Origin: Flavobacteriales bacterium
GTDB taxonomy: Bacteria; Bacteroidota; Bacteroidia; CAIKAF01
NCBI GenBank assembly: GCA_018401695.1
Contig: JAGYKD010000005.1
Coordinates: 1 to 45,937, forward strand
Length of the DNA stretch: 45,937 nucleotides
Direction of reading: 5' to 3'
Shown: positions 25,348 to 32,303 of the stretch, piece by piece
Position numbering within the stretch: the first letter of the stretch is position 1
Layout: each line of letters begins with the position of its first letter
The notes under the pieces: model-generated
What the model saw: only the letters and a program-made list of their open reading frames with translations
What the model was told of the DNA's origin: nothing
Databases searched by the model: none
Program-made: the position numbers and the translations under genes

Positions 25348-26201
25348 GATACTGCTTGTTTTTGCTGCCGGCAAGCCCACCAAAAGTCTATGGCCTGGCG
25401 GGTTTCGGCCACATCGTGCACGCGCAGTACATCGGCGCCTTGTTCCAAGGCCAGAACTGCACCGGCCAAACTGCCGGCCAATGCCTGTTCCGGTGCAGCC
25501 ACGCCACTGGCTTGTTGCACCATGCGCTTGCGCGAAATTCCTACCAAAAGCGGTCTTTCGCACATTTCTTTCACATGAGCCAAACCATTAAATAAGCACA
25601 AATTATGCTCCAAGGTTTTCCCAAAACCAAAACCGGGGTCGACTAAAGTGTCGTGCAAACCCAAACCATGCAAATGATGCAGCCTACGGCTGAGCCAGTC
25701 GGTAACTTCTAAAAGTACATTGCCATAGACCGGATTCTTTTGCATGGTTTTGGAGTCCCCTTGCCGGTGCATAACCACGTAGGGCAAAGCTTTGGCGGCA
25801 GCCCATTCCGGCAGGCGCGGGTCGGCAAGACCACCGGATATATCGTTGATGATATGCGCGCCCATATCTACGGCTTGTTGCGCTACATTCAGCCGCCAGG
25901 TATCGACAGAAATGGGCAAATCTATGCCCAAAGCCTGCACTCTTTGCAGCACCAAACGCAAGCGCTCCCATTCCACTTCTTCGGGCAACAGCTCGGCACC
26001 GGGCCGGCTGGACATGCCTCCAAGGTCGAGCAAGTCTGCCCCAGCCTCCACGGCGGAGCTAAGGGCCTGGTCCAAGGCCGCCTCTTCGGTAGCCCTGCTT
26101 TGGCGGTAAAACGAATCGGGAGTAACATTCAAAATAGCCATAAGCTTTGGCTTTTGAAGGCTGTAGAGCTCCCGGTTTAAACGAATATGATAGCTTTGCA
26201 T
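25344..26201 (-). CDS. folP: Dihydropteroate synthase
   Basis: 285 residues. Family blocks are LMAILNVTPDSF near the N-terminus, LLDLGGMSSRPGAE (about 55-70), PISVDTWRLNVAQQAVDMGAHIINDISGG (about 95-125), PYVVMHRQGD, LVDPGFGFGKTLEHN (about 187-201), LLVGISRKRM and the C-terminal LRVHDVAE. It condenses para-aminobenzoate with dihydropterin pyrophosphate in folate synthesis and is the sulfonamide target. It is first in a two-gene unit with cdaA and divergent from the DUF1599 gene, with about 21 bases between the two start codons. Confidence 0.96.
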   Translation of the reverse strand: MQSYHIRLNRELYSLQKPKLMAILNVTPDSFYRQSRATEEAALDQALSSAVEAGADLLDLGGMSSRPGAELLPEEVEWERLRLVLQRVQALGIDLPISVDTWRLNVAQQAVDMGAHIINDISGGLADPRLPEWAAAKALPYVVMHRQGDSKTMQKNPVYGNVLLEVTDWLSRRLHHLHGLGLHDTLVDPGFGFGKTLEHNLCLFNGLAHVKEMCERPLLVGISRKRMVQQASGVAAPEQALAGSLAGAVLALEQGADVLRVHDVAETRQAIDFWWACRQQKQAVS

Positions 26202-26222
26202 GAACGGAGAACCGATTGTGCC

Positions 26223-26762
26223 ATGGAAGAAACACGGCGTGCTTACGATGCGGCCTTAAAGGTATGCAAAAGCCTGTTTAGGCTAAAACTGCAAGACTAT
26301 GGAAGCAACTGGCGTATTTTGCGGCCGGAATCGCTTACCGATCAGCTGCTTATAAAGGCCCGACGCATTCGAACCTTAGAAACTACGGGCGCCCGCCAGG
26401 TAGACGAAGGTATTGAACCTGAGTTTATTGGCCTAGTCAATTACGCCATTATGTCCATCATTCAATTGGAAAAAGGTTGGCTCGACGCCCCCGCCGCTGA
26501 GCCTGAACCCATTGAAGCTTGGTACGACCAAGTAGCAGAAACGGCTCGACTGCTCATGATTGCCAAAAACACCGATTACGGCGAAGCCTGGCGCGACATG
26601 CGCATCAGCTCCCTCACCGACATGGTGCTGAACCGGATTTACCGAATCAAACAAATGGAGGACAACCAAGGCAAAACCAAAGTAAGTGAAGGACTGGATG
26701 CCAACTATTTAGACCTTATCAACTATGCGCTTTTTGCCCTCATTCGGCTCGAAGTAGCTTAG
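26223..26762 (+). CDS. DUF1599 protein (MazG-like all-alpha fold, duplicated)
   Basis: 179 residues from the ATG at 26223 (an earlier frame start at 26187 would overlap folP). The protein is an internal duplication: LQDYGSNWRILRPESLTDQL with KARRIRTLE in the first half and TDYGEAWRDMRISSLTDMV with RIYRIKQME in the second, each followed by a helix ending in (L/F)VNYAI or LINYAL. This is the DUF1599 pattern of Bacteroidota, thought to be related to all-alpha NTP pyrophosphohydrolases; activity is not proven. Position beside folP is typical of the phylum as far as I recall. Downstream lies hairpin element D. Confidence 0.85.
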   Translation: MEETRRAYDAALKVCKSLFRLKLQDYGSNWRILRPESLTDQLLIKARRIRTLETTGARQVDEGIEPEFIGLVNYAIMSIIQLEKGWLDAPAAEPEPIEAWYDQVAETARLLMIAKNTDYGEAWRDMRISSLTDMVLNRIYRIKQMEDNQGKTKVSEGLDANYLDLINYALFALIRLEVA

Positions 26763-26789
26763 TTCGGTTCTTTTTTCTGACTTTTTTGA

Positions 26790-26940
26790 TTTGGGGCGCC
26801 GGGCGGGCTTTCAGGCTTCGGGCCAAAAGCTTGGCAAAGGCAGGCTAGGCCTCCGGTAGTTCCGCAAAGCTCCACTTCCTCGGCCAAGCCTGCCTAAGCC
26901 AAGCCTTTGGCCGCTCCCGCCTTCAATCCCTGCGCCAATC
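26790..26940. repeat. Long interrupted hairpin (element D)
   Basis: In the 360-base gap between the DUF1599 gene and the DoxX-like gene. GGCCAAAAGCTTGGC (26821-26835) pairs with 26898-26912 (14 of 15), AGGCAGGC (26838-26845) with GCCTGCCT (26888-26895), and GGCC (26848-26851) with GGCC (26882-26885). The three stems are separated by symmetric two-base internal loops. Outside them GGGCGGG (26801-26807) and CCCGCC (26916-26921) can also pair. The 30-base apex, read on the minus strand, starts GAGGA, ends CCGGA and contains AGCTTTGCGGAAC (26871-26859), identical to the apex of element A. No coding frame or terminator-like T run directly follows. The rest of the gap to 27122 is AT-rich and shows nothing else. 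Confidence 0.65.
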
Positions 26941-27122
26941 CTAAACTATAGACCGCTTTCTTTGGAATTTATTTAACAGCTTTTTTGCAAACTAAGCTTC
27001 GCTTTCCCTGCGGCCTGCGTATTTTTGCTATGAAGCAAGCCTAGTGGGCAAGCAAAAGCAAAAAACAGATGCAACTTAGCCCAACATGGGTTTGGGCAAA
27101 GGAAATTAAATACAAATTGCGC

Positions 27123-28562
27123 ATGAAAACTTTGGTATGGATTTCCCGTTTGCTGGTAGGCACCATCTTTATTTTATCGGGCTTGGTAAAAGCCAACGAC
27201 CCGCATGGCTTTTCCTATAAGCTTCAGGAATACTTTGATGTGTTTTCCAAAGATCTGAGCACGGAAGTACACTACGAACTAACGGAAGAAGGTAAGGCCT
27301 TGGAGGGTCAAGCCTGTGCTCATCTTATACTGGAAAACCACAAAGAAAAAATTGAAACGGAAATACCGGAGAGCGAGCAGGGCTTTTTTACCAAAACCCT
27401 CGTGGGTCTGTTTTCCTGGTTTGGGGAAAAATCACTGGGACTTGCCATAATTATTTGTGTATTGGAAATTTTATTGGGCTTGGCCGTGCTCTATGGGTTT
27501 AAAGTCCCCTTGGTGAGCTGGCTGCTGCTGCTCATGATTTTGTTCTTTACCTTCCTTACCTTTTATTCGGCATACTTCGAAAAAGTGACCGATTGCGGAT
27601 GCTTCGGCGATGCCCTAAAGCTGACTCCCTGGCAGTCCTTTGGAAAAGACGTTTTTCTTTTGGTCTTTATTTTGCCCATTTTCTTTTGGAGAAAGCGTAT
27701 AAAAAGCCAGGGCGCACCCGACCAAGGTCATGCCGCTTTAATGATTGCTTCGGTAGTGATGATGACCTTGCTTTGCGTGCTCCAATTCAAATGGTTTTTC
27801 CCGATTTTATTTATTGGTTTGGCGCATGCGGTACGCTGGCTCACCGGCTTGTGGTTCAGCAAACAAACTGCAAGCTACACGGCCCTTATCAGCACCATTG
27901 CGGCCACGGTATTCAGCATTTGGACCGCCCGAACAGAGCCCTTGAAAGACTACCGGCCATGGGCTGTTGGCAAAAACATTCGTACCGAAGCAGCATCTAC
28001 CCCGGATCGGATTCAAACCAACCTGTTGTACATTCGAAAAAGCGACTGCGAAATCATTGCCAAAGATGCCAACGGCACCGATTGGAGCTGGATGACCGAA
28101 GAGTTTGACCAAAGCCATTTGTTTTGGAAGCAAGAAAACGAAGTTTTGGAAGAGGGTAAACAGGCCAAGATTAAGGATATAAGCATGTTTGACCCATACA
28201 CCGGAGCATCTATGGGCGACAGCCTATTTGCAGAACAAGGCTATGCCCTGCTTTCGGTGGTCAACTATTTGGATGAGATTAAGCCGGGAGTTGCCGAACA
28301 TATTTCGCGTATTGCAGCCTTTGCCGCCGAAAAGGGTGTTTTTTGCATGGTTGCCGCCCCGGAAAACGATGAAAAGTTACTGGAGTTCAGGCAGCAATAC
28401 CAAATACAAGCGCCCGTAGTATTCAATGACGAAAAAGCGCTTAAAACCATATTAAGGAGCAACGGAGGCCTGGTTCTTTTAAAGAACGGTATTGTGGTCA
28501 ACAAGTGGTCGGCCCGTACCTTGCCGGAGGTAGAGGAGCTCAAAACTGAAATGGTCGGATGA
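27123..28562 (+). CDS. DoxX/MauE-like membrane protein (BT_3928-type)
   Basis: 479 residues from the ATG at 27123. The N-terminal part has DoxX-like membrane segments: LVWISRLLVGTIFILSGLVKANDPHGFSYKLQEYF, then LGLAIIICVLEILLGLAVLYGF and the cysteine pair in DCGCFGDALKLTPWQSFGKDV. These blocks match DoxX/MauE proteins linked to disulfide or quinone chemistry. A second membrane region (about 215-275) is followed by a long periplasmic or cytoplasmic C-terminal domain with a possible thioredoxin-like layout (AAFAAEKGVFCMVAAPEN...VVFNDEKALKTILRSNGGLVLLKNGIVVNKWS). I link it to the family named after BT_3928. The stop overlaps the permease start (ATGA, 28559-28562). Confidence 0.8.
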   Translation: MKTLVWISRLLVGTIFILSGLVKANDPHGFSYKLQEYFDVFSKDLSTEVHYELTEEGKALEGQACAHLILENHKEKIETEIPESEQGFFTKTLVGLFSWFGEKSLGLAIIICVLEILLGLAVLYGFKVPLVSWLLLLMILFFTFLTFYSAYFEKVTDCGCFGDALKLTPWQSFGKDVFLLVFILPIFFWRKRIKSQGAPDQGHAALMIASVVMMTLLCVLQFKWFFPILFIGLAHAVRWLTGLWFSKQTASYTALISTIAATVFSIWTARTEPLKDYRPWAVGKNIRTEAASTPDRIQTNLLYIRKSDCEIIAKDANGTDWSWMTEEFDQSHLFWKQENEVLEEGKQAKIKDISMFDPYTGASMGDSLFAEQGYALLSVVNYLDEIKPGVAEHISRIAAFAAEKGVFCMVAAPENDEKLLEFRQQYQIQAPVVFNDEKALKTILRSNGGLVLLKNGIVVNKWSARTLPEVEELKTEMVG

Positions 28563-29611
28563 GGCGCGGCCTACAGACCCTAGGCCGCAGCCTGCTTTTT
28601 GTTTATGGAAGTGCAACCTTGTTGGCTTTGTTGTTTTTTGGCTTGCTCAATAAAGATCAGGCAGCCGTATATGAAATGGCAGGTCAACAAACGGACAGCA
28701 GCACCATTTCCTCCATCCGCGCTATGTATAGGCTAGACGAGCCCATGCCTATGCAAGTACTGGCCTATGTAAATGACCTTAGCCCCATTTCCGTGTATAA
28801 AAATGAGGTCCCGGAGGTTCCTCAAATTGGAATTCGTGTAGCCGGTATGCATGTGGTGTTAAAACAGCCTTGGTTTGGGAGGAGTTATCAAAGCAACCGA
28901 GCGGTGCACCCGTATATTTGGGAAGCCCTACCCCAGACTTTGTTATTGGCACTAAGCTCTTTGGTGCTTGCGGCCTTTGGGGGCATAGGCTTAGGCCTTT
29001 TAAGCCACCGGTTTCGGGTACCTTGGCTGGAACGGGTATTGCTCACCTTAGCCTCTGCAGGTATGGCCTTGCCGAGTTTTTTTTCGGCAGTGCTCATAAG
29101 TTGGCTGTTTGGCTATGTTTGGCATAGCTATACCGGGCTTTACCCCTGGGGCAATCTATACGAAATTGACGACTGGACAGGCGCATCGCGCTTGGTTTTG
29201 AGCAATCTTTTGCTGCCCTCCTTTACCTTAGCTGTGCGGCCCCTGGCAGTATTGATGCAAATGACAAAAAACAGTTTGGAGGAAGCGCAGCATTTGCCGC
29301 ACGTGCGGACGGCAACGGCGAAGGGTTTAAGCAAGCAAGGGGTGCTAATAAAGCATGTATTGCGCAATGCATTAGGTCCGGTTTGGACAAGCTTGAGTGG
29401 CTGGTTGGGCAATTTGCTGGCGGGGGCTGTTTTTGTAGAATATATATTTGGTTGGAAAGGTCTTGGTCAGCTGCTGATTCAATCGTTGACCGGCATGGAT
29501 TATCCCATATTGATGGGCTGTATTGTTACGATTGCTGCCATGTTTAGTGCCTTGCAAGGCATCACCGATACTGTGCACCAATGGTTGGATCCCAGACTAC
29601 GCAGGATGTGA
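28559..29611 (+). CDS. Orphan OppB/DppB-type ABC permease
   Basis: 350 residues with six membrane segments. The conserved cytoplasmic loop for the ATPase is present: HVRTATAKGLSKQGVLIKHVLRNALGPV (about 238-265). The C-terminal VEYIFGWKGLGQLLIQSLTGMDYPILMG block is typical of oligopeptide/nickel permease B subunits. The long first periplasmic loop (about 35-115) is longer than usual. No OppA, OppC, OppD or OppF gene is nearby, so the partners must be encoded elsewhere or the protein works differently. It overlaps the DoxX-like gene by 4 bases, which ties its job to that protein. I recall a similar DoxX-permease pair upstream of tpiA in related genomes; tpiA is not here. Confidence 0.85.
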   Translation: MRRGLQTLGRSLLFVYGSATLLALLFFGLLNKDQAAVYEMAGQQTDSSTISSIRAMYRLDEPMPMQVLAYVNDLSPISVYKNEVPEVPQIGIRVAGMHVVLKQPWFGRSYQSNRAVHPYIWEALPQTLLLALSSLVLAAFGGIGLGLLSHRFRVPWLERVLLTLASAGMALPSFFSAVLISWLFGYVWHSYTGLYPWGNLYEIDDWTGASRLVLSNLLLPSFTLAVRPLAVLMQMTKNSLEEAQHLPHVRTATAKGLSKQGVLIKHVLRNALGPVWTSLSGWLGNLLAGAVFVEYIFGWKGLGQLLIQSLTGMDYPILMGCIVTIAAMFSALQGITDTVHQWLDPRLRRM

Positions 29612-29677
29612 ACCTAGAATGCGCAGGGGGCTACTTAAGGTATATCTACCCCACTTTAGACCGACCCCAATTTACTC

Positions 29678-30031
29678 CTAAGGTTTCTTTATTAATTTCA
29701 GCAGTATATATTTGGCATCAGGCTCTGCGGAAATCCCCACATCGTATACATAAAAGTGGTTTGGATCCTGATGGTCTCTATGGGTAAAATAGTCAAAATT
29801 GAATCCGGCTTGTTCGAGCATTTCTTTGGAGGGCATTTGAACACCTTCTTGCAGAAACTGCGCTAGAATCTTACGATTGCTCCTTAAAACGGACTCTATT
29901 TTGCGAAAGCCGGCTTGTTTCGACTTATACTTTTGATTGTGAAAATTGATGCGGCAACTGTCGTCACAAAACTTCTTATCTACCCTACCCTGTATAACAG
30001 CCCCACAATCCAGGCATTTTTTCTGGCACAT
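29678..30031 (-). CDS. Zinc-ribbon protein (DUF2116-like)
   Basis: 117 residues. The N-terminus MCQKKCLDCGAVIQGRVDKKFCDDSCRINFHNQKYK has two CxxC/CxxxC pairs that fit a small zinc ribbon. The middle is a basic helix, and the C-terminal half (FDYFTHRDHQDPNHFYVYDVGI) is acidic to aromatic with no recognised motif. It is a known Bacteroidota-type protein of unknown role. It is convergent with the permease gene, whose stop is 67 bases away. Confidence 0.75.
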   Translation of the reverse strand: MCQKKCLDCGAVIQGRVDKKFCDDSCRINFHNQKYKSKQAGFRKIESVLRSNRKILAQFLQEGVQMPSKEMLEQAGFNFDYFTHRDHQDPNHFYVYDVGISAEPDAKYILLKLIKKP

Positions 30032-30134
30032 AATTAGATGGTTTAAAAGTTAAGATAACTGCACCATAAATTTACAATAAAAATCTTGAGTAGTTATTTT
30101 TATGACTTAAAAAAGTTTGTTTTTTATTAACAAT

Positions 30135-30755
30135 TTAATGTTGGTTTTGCAACATTGTGGAAATGTCGGTCAAGACCCGTGTAAATTCTTGTTGAAAACT
30201 TTGGCCCTGATCGATCAAATACCACCGCTGCATGCCTTCGGCAATGTCAATGGGCTCCAAAGCGGCATTTAGCAAAGCGGCACGATGTTCATTTGCGGCC
30301 TGGGTTCTTGGTCCCCAAACGGCCAACACCTCTAAGTTGGCTTTTCGAAGTACTATTAACTTAGGTATAGACCTAGCACCATTGGTTAAAAATGCATCCA
30401 TAAGTTGGGGATTAGCCTCTCGAAGTACACACCAAAGTTCAACGCGGAGGGAAGTCTCCTTCAATTTTTGAAACATGGGCAAATAAAATGCGGCATCTCC
30501 ACACCAAGTTTCGGTAATACACAACCAAAGCATAGGTTCCTGAATGGAATTTAGGGCCTTTAGGAGCTCTGGTTGAGGCATCCAGCGTTTAAAGATACGA
30601 CGTGAGCGAGCAGCGTTCAATTTGGTGTATTGAATGAGGTTTTCTGACTGAATCGGGCCGCTAGTCTTTCCTGTGGCGGCGTATTCTTGCAATAGACTAT
30701 GGTACTCCATGGAGGACACCGCTTGATTCAGCTGTTCCAATTTAAGGTGTTTCAT
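30135..30755 (-). CDS. Thioredoxin-fold protein with WCGD in place of CxxC
   Basis: 206 residues from the ATG at 30755 (the open frame also has a TTG four codons earlier). The centre is thioredoxin-like: MLWLCITETWCGDAAFYLPMFQKL (about 78-101), RVELWCVLREANPQLMDAFLTNGARSIPKLIVLRKANLEVLAVWGPR. The usual WCxxC becomes WCGDA, so only one active-site cysteine remains, as in a group of thioredoxin-like proteins found in Bacteroidota and Bacilli. The cis-proline is present in RSIPKLIVL. It cannot work as a classical dithiol oxidoreductase; redox sensing or chaperoning are possible. It is cytoplasmic (no signal) and appears to be transcribed alone. Confidence 0.8.
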   Translation of the reverse strand: MKHLKLEQLNQAVSSMEYHSLLQEYAATGKTSGPIQSENLIQYTKLNAARSRRIFKRWMPQPELLKALNSIQEPMLWLCITETWCGDAAFYLPMFQKLKETSLRVELWCVLREANPQLMDAFLTNGARSIPKLIVLRKANLEVLAVWGPRTQAANEHRAALLNAALEPIDIAEGMQRWYLIDQGQSFQQEFTRVLTDISTMLQNQH

Positions 30756-30878
30756 TTTGATTTTCAAATAGTTATTAGTCTATAAGAGGACAATAAACGT
30801 TTCTAAACGTTTAATAAACGACTTGGGTCGGGAGAGCTTTGCACCTTTGTATTGTTCGCAGCTAAAACCTATAGACGC

Positions 30879-31241
30879 ATGAAAAATCTAAGTAATTCAG
30901 TACGCTTAATGGGCAGGTTGGGTGCCGACCCGGAAATCAAAGAACTAGAAAACGGCAGCCGAGTAGCCCGCTTTTCTGTAGCCACTTCCGAAATATACCG
31001 GAATCCATCGGGGGAGCGCGTAAGTGAAACCCAATGGCACCAAGTTACGGCTTGGAACAAGATGGCCGAACTTTCGGAAAAATTGCTGGGTAAAGGTAGT
31101 GAGGTAGCTTTGGAAGGCAAACTAGTTCATGGGAGCTATACCGGAAAAGATGGTCAAAAGAAATATTATACCGAAATAGTGGTCCGTGAAATGATGGTAT
31201 TGGGCCGCAAAGAAAAACATGCCGAGGCAGCAGAAGTTTAA
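30879..31241 (+). CDS. ssb: Single-stranded DNA-binding protein without acidic tail
   Basis: 120 residues from the ATG at 30879 (MKNLSNSVRLMGRLGADPEIKELENGSRVARFSVATSE). This is a complete OB fold: VSETQWHQVTAWNKMAELSEKLLGKGSEVALEGKLVHGSYTGKDGQKKYYTEIVV. The protein ends soon after the fold (GRKEKHAEAAEV) and lacks the long linker and acidic DDDIPF-type tip that recruits replication proteins in the main cellular SSB. It is therefore probably a secondary SSB, as found with competence or mobile elements, or one specialised for a repair role. It is convergent with the yceI gene, with a strong terminator between. Confidence 0.92.
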   Translation: MKNLSNSVRLMGRLGADPEIKELENGSRVARFSVATSEIYRNPSGERVSETQWHQVTAWNKMAELSEKLLGKGSEVALEGKLVHGSYTGKDGQKKYYTEIVVREMMVLGRKEKHAEAAEV

Positions 31242-31297
31242 CTTGGGTGGGGGACGAAGAAGTGCCCTGCAGGGGATCTGTGGGGCCTTCTTTCCTT

Positions 31298-31440
31298 AAA
31301 CCTCAAAAGCTTGGTTGGTTGGTTTAGGCTTTTCTGCAGAGCGCATGCCTGCAGAAAGCCAGTCACGCCCGCACACTTCGTACTCTGATACAAGCCGCAT
31401 ACCTTTTCATGCGGGCGTGCCTGGCTTTAACGTGAGGTTT
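31298..31440. repeat. Nested hairpin element between ssb and yceI (element E)
   Basis: AAACCTCA (31298-31305) pairs with TGAGGTTT (31433-31440) as an outer closing stem. Inside are two hairpins: TTTCTGCAG (31331-31339) with CTGCAGAAA (31349-31357), and 31355-31373 with 31410-31428 (AAAGCCAGTCACGCCCGCA with its complement, 18 of 19 paired). The latter hairpin has a 36-base apex. The two inner hairpins share three bases, so they may be alternatives. The layout recalls a multi-branched RNA. The apex does not match the other intergenic elements clearly. Confidence 0.55.
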
Positions 31441-31454
31441 GATTTGTTCGCAAA

Positions 31455-31486
31455 AAAAATGCCCTGCGCTTGCGCAGGGCATTTTT
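31455..31486. terminator. Strong bidirectional terminator between ssb and yceI
   Basis: AAAAATGCCCTGCGC (31455-31469) pairs with GCGCAGGGCATTTTT (31472-31486): a 14-15 base GC-rich stem, tiny loop, with A and T runs at the two ends. It reads as an intrinsic terminator in both directions, serving ssb on + and yceI on -. Confidence 0.92.
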
Positions 31487-31506
31487 ATGCAAAACAAACT
31501 AGTTGA

Positions 31507-32169
31507 TTATTGCTTTGGCATGGCCGTTAGTGACAAGTCGTATTCAATAATGTCGCTAATTACATTGTCCTTTAAGTCATCGAAAAACTTATCGGAACCA
31601 TAACGTACATCCCATTGCGTACGGTCAATGCTAAAAATAGCTGTCAAATTGGCTTGATCTTGGGTCGCTGCAAATTTAGCAGGAAAAGAAATGTTCTTTT
31701 CAATGCCTTTAATGGTGAGGTTTCCAGAGATGTTGTAGTTGTTGCCTTCTGCATCTGCTTGGGCCATAGGTTCAGCCTTGGTGATTTCGAAGGTACTCAC
31801 CGGATGGGTAGCCACATCAAAAAAGTCGGGGCTGGTAAGGTGTCCAACAAGCTTTTGGTTGGATTCTTGGTCTTCCAAATCCAAGTTTGTGATGCTGTTC
31901 ATGTCAATGTTAAAGGTACCCGCAGTTAATTTGTCGTTCTCCACGCTCAAACTTCCTTCAGAAATCTGAATGGTCCCATTGTGGCTGGAGCCGGTAACTT
32001 TGGAGCCCATCCATCCTAAGGTGGTAGCTTCGGAATTTACCGCAAAGGTTTTGCTTAAAGCAGTAGCTTCGGCAGCGGCTTGTGCATCGGTAGCTTCGGT
32101 ATTGGCGCTTCCACCACAGGCGGTTAGCAACAATCCAAGGCTTAAAGCAGAAAGGGTTTGTGTGTACAT
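31507..32169 (-). CDS. YceI-family lipoprotein
   Basis: 220 residues from the ATG at 32169. The signal peptide has a lipobox (MYTQTLSALSLGLLLTAC), so it is a lipoprotein, unlike soluble E. coli YceI. The YceI lipocalin-like fold starts at about residue 48: TTLGWMGSKVTGSSHNGTIQISEGSLSVENDKL, then GTFNIDMNSITNLDL, HLTSPDFFDVATHPVSTFEI and NLTIKGIEKNISFPA. Such proteins bind long isoprenoid chains. Upstream at 32195-32214 is a perfect 20-base palindrome next to the -7 box TACCTTTG (32193-32186 on the minus strand), so expression is probably controlled by a dimeric regulator. Divergent from the methyltransferase gene. Confidence 0.93.
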   Translation of the reverse strand: MYTQTLSALSLGLLLTACGGSANTEATDAQAAAEATALSKTFAVNSEATTLGWMGSKVTGSSHNGTIQISEGSLSVENDKLTAGTFNIDMNSITNLDLEDQESNQKLVGHLTSPDFFDVATHPVSTFEITKAEPMAQADAEGNNYNISGNLTIKGIEKNISFPAKFAATQDQANLTAIFSIDRTQWDVRYGSDKFFDDLKDNVISDIIEYDLSLTAMPKQ

Positions 32170-32185
32170 AATGATCAATTTTAAA

Positions 32186-32214
32186 CAAAGGTAATTAATT
32201 GTACGTACAATTAA
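32186..32214 (-). promoter_or_regulatory. yceI promoter with a 20-base perfect palindrome
   Basis: TTAATTGTACGTACAATTAA (32195-32214) is a perfect palindrome placed just upstream of TACCTTTG (32193-32186 on the minus strand). A repressor bound here would block polymerase. TGTAC-GTACA half-sites resemble those of GntR-type regulators, but that assignment is weak. The gap 32170-32303 also holds the methyltransferase promoter. Confidence 0.65.
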
Positions 32215-32291
32215 AACAATTGCATCGCACTATTTAAATAAATGAAATTAAAAATTGTTCATTCCTTGGTCATTCACCCATATAGCTTGTG

Positions 32292-32299
32292 TATTTTCG
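32292..32299 (+). promoter_or_regulatory. -7-like box of the RlmI-like gene
   Basis: TATTTTCG, one base off TAnnTTTG, ending 4 bases before the ATG at 32304. The same spacing as at maf and the TolB-like gene. Confidence 0.4.
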
Positions 32300-32303
32300 T
32301 CGC

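Noticed and set aside
29612-29677. Possible terminator between the permease and the zinc-ribbon gene
   Set aside because: No stem of more than four or five pairs could be found in the gap.
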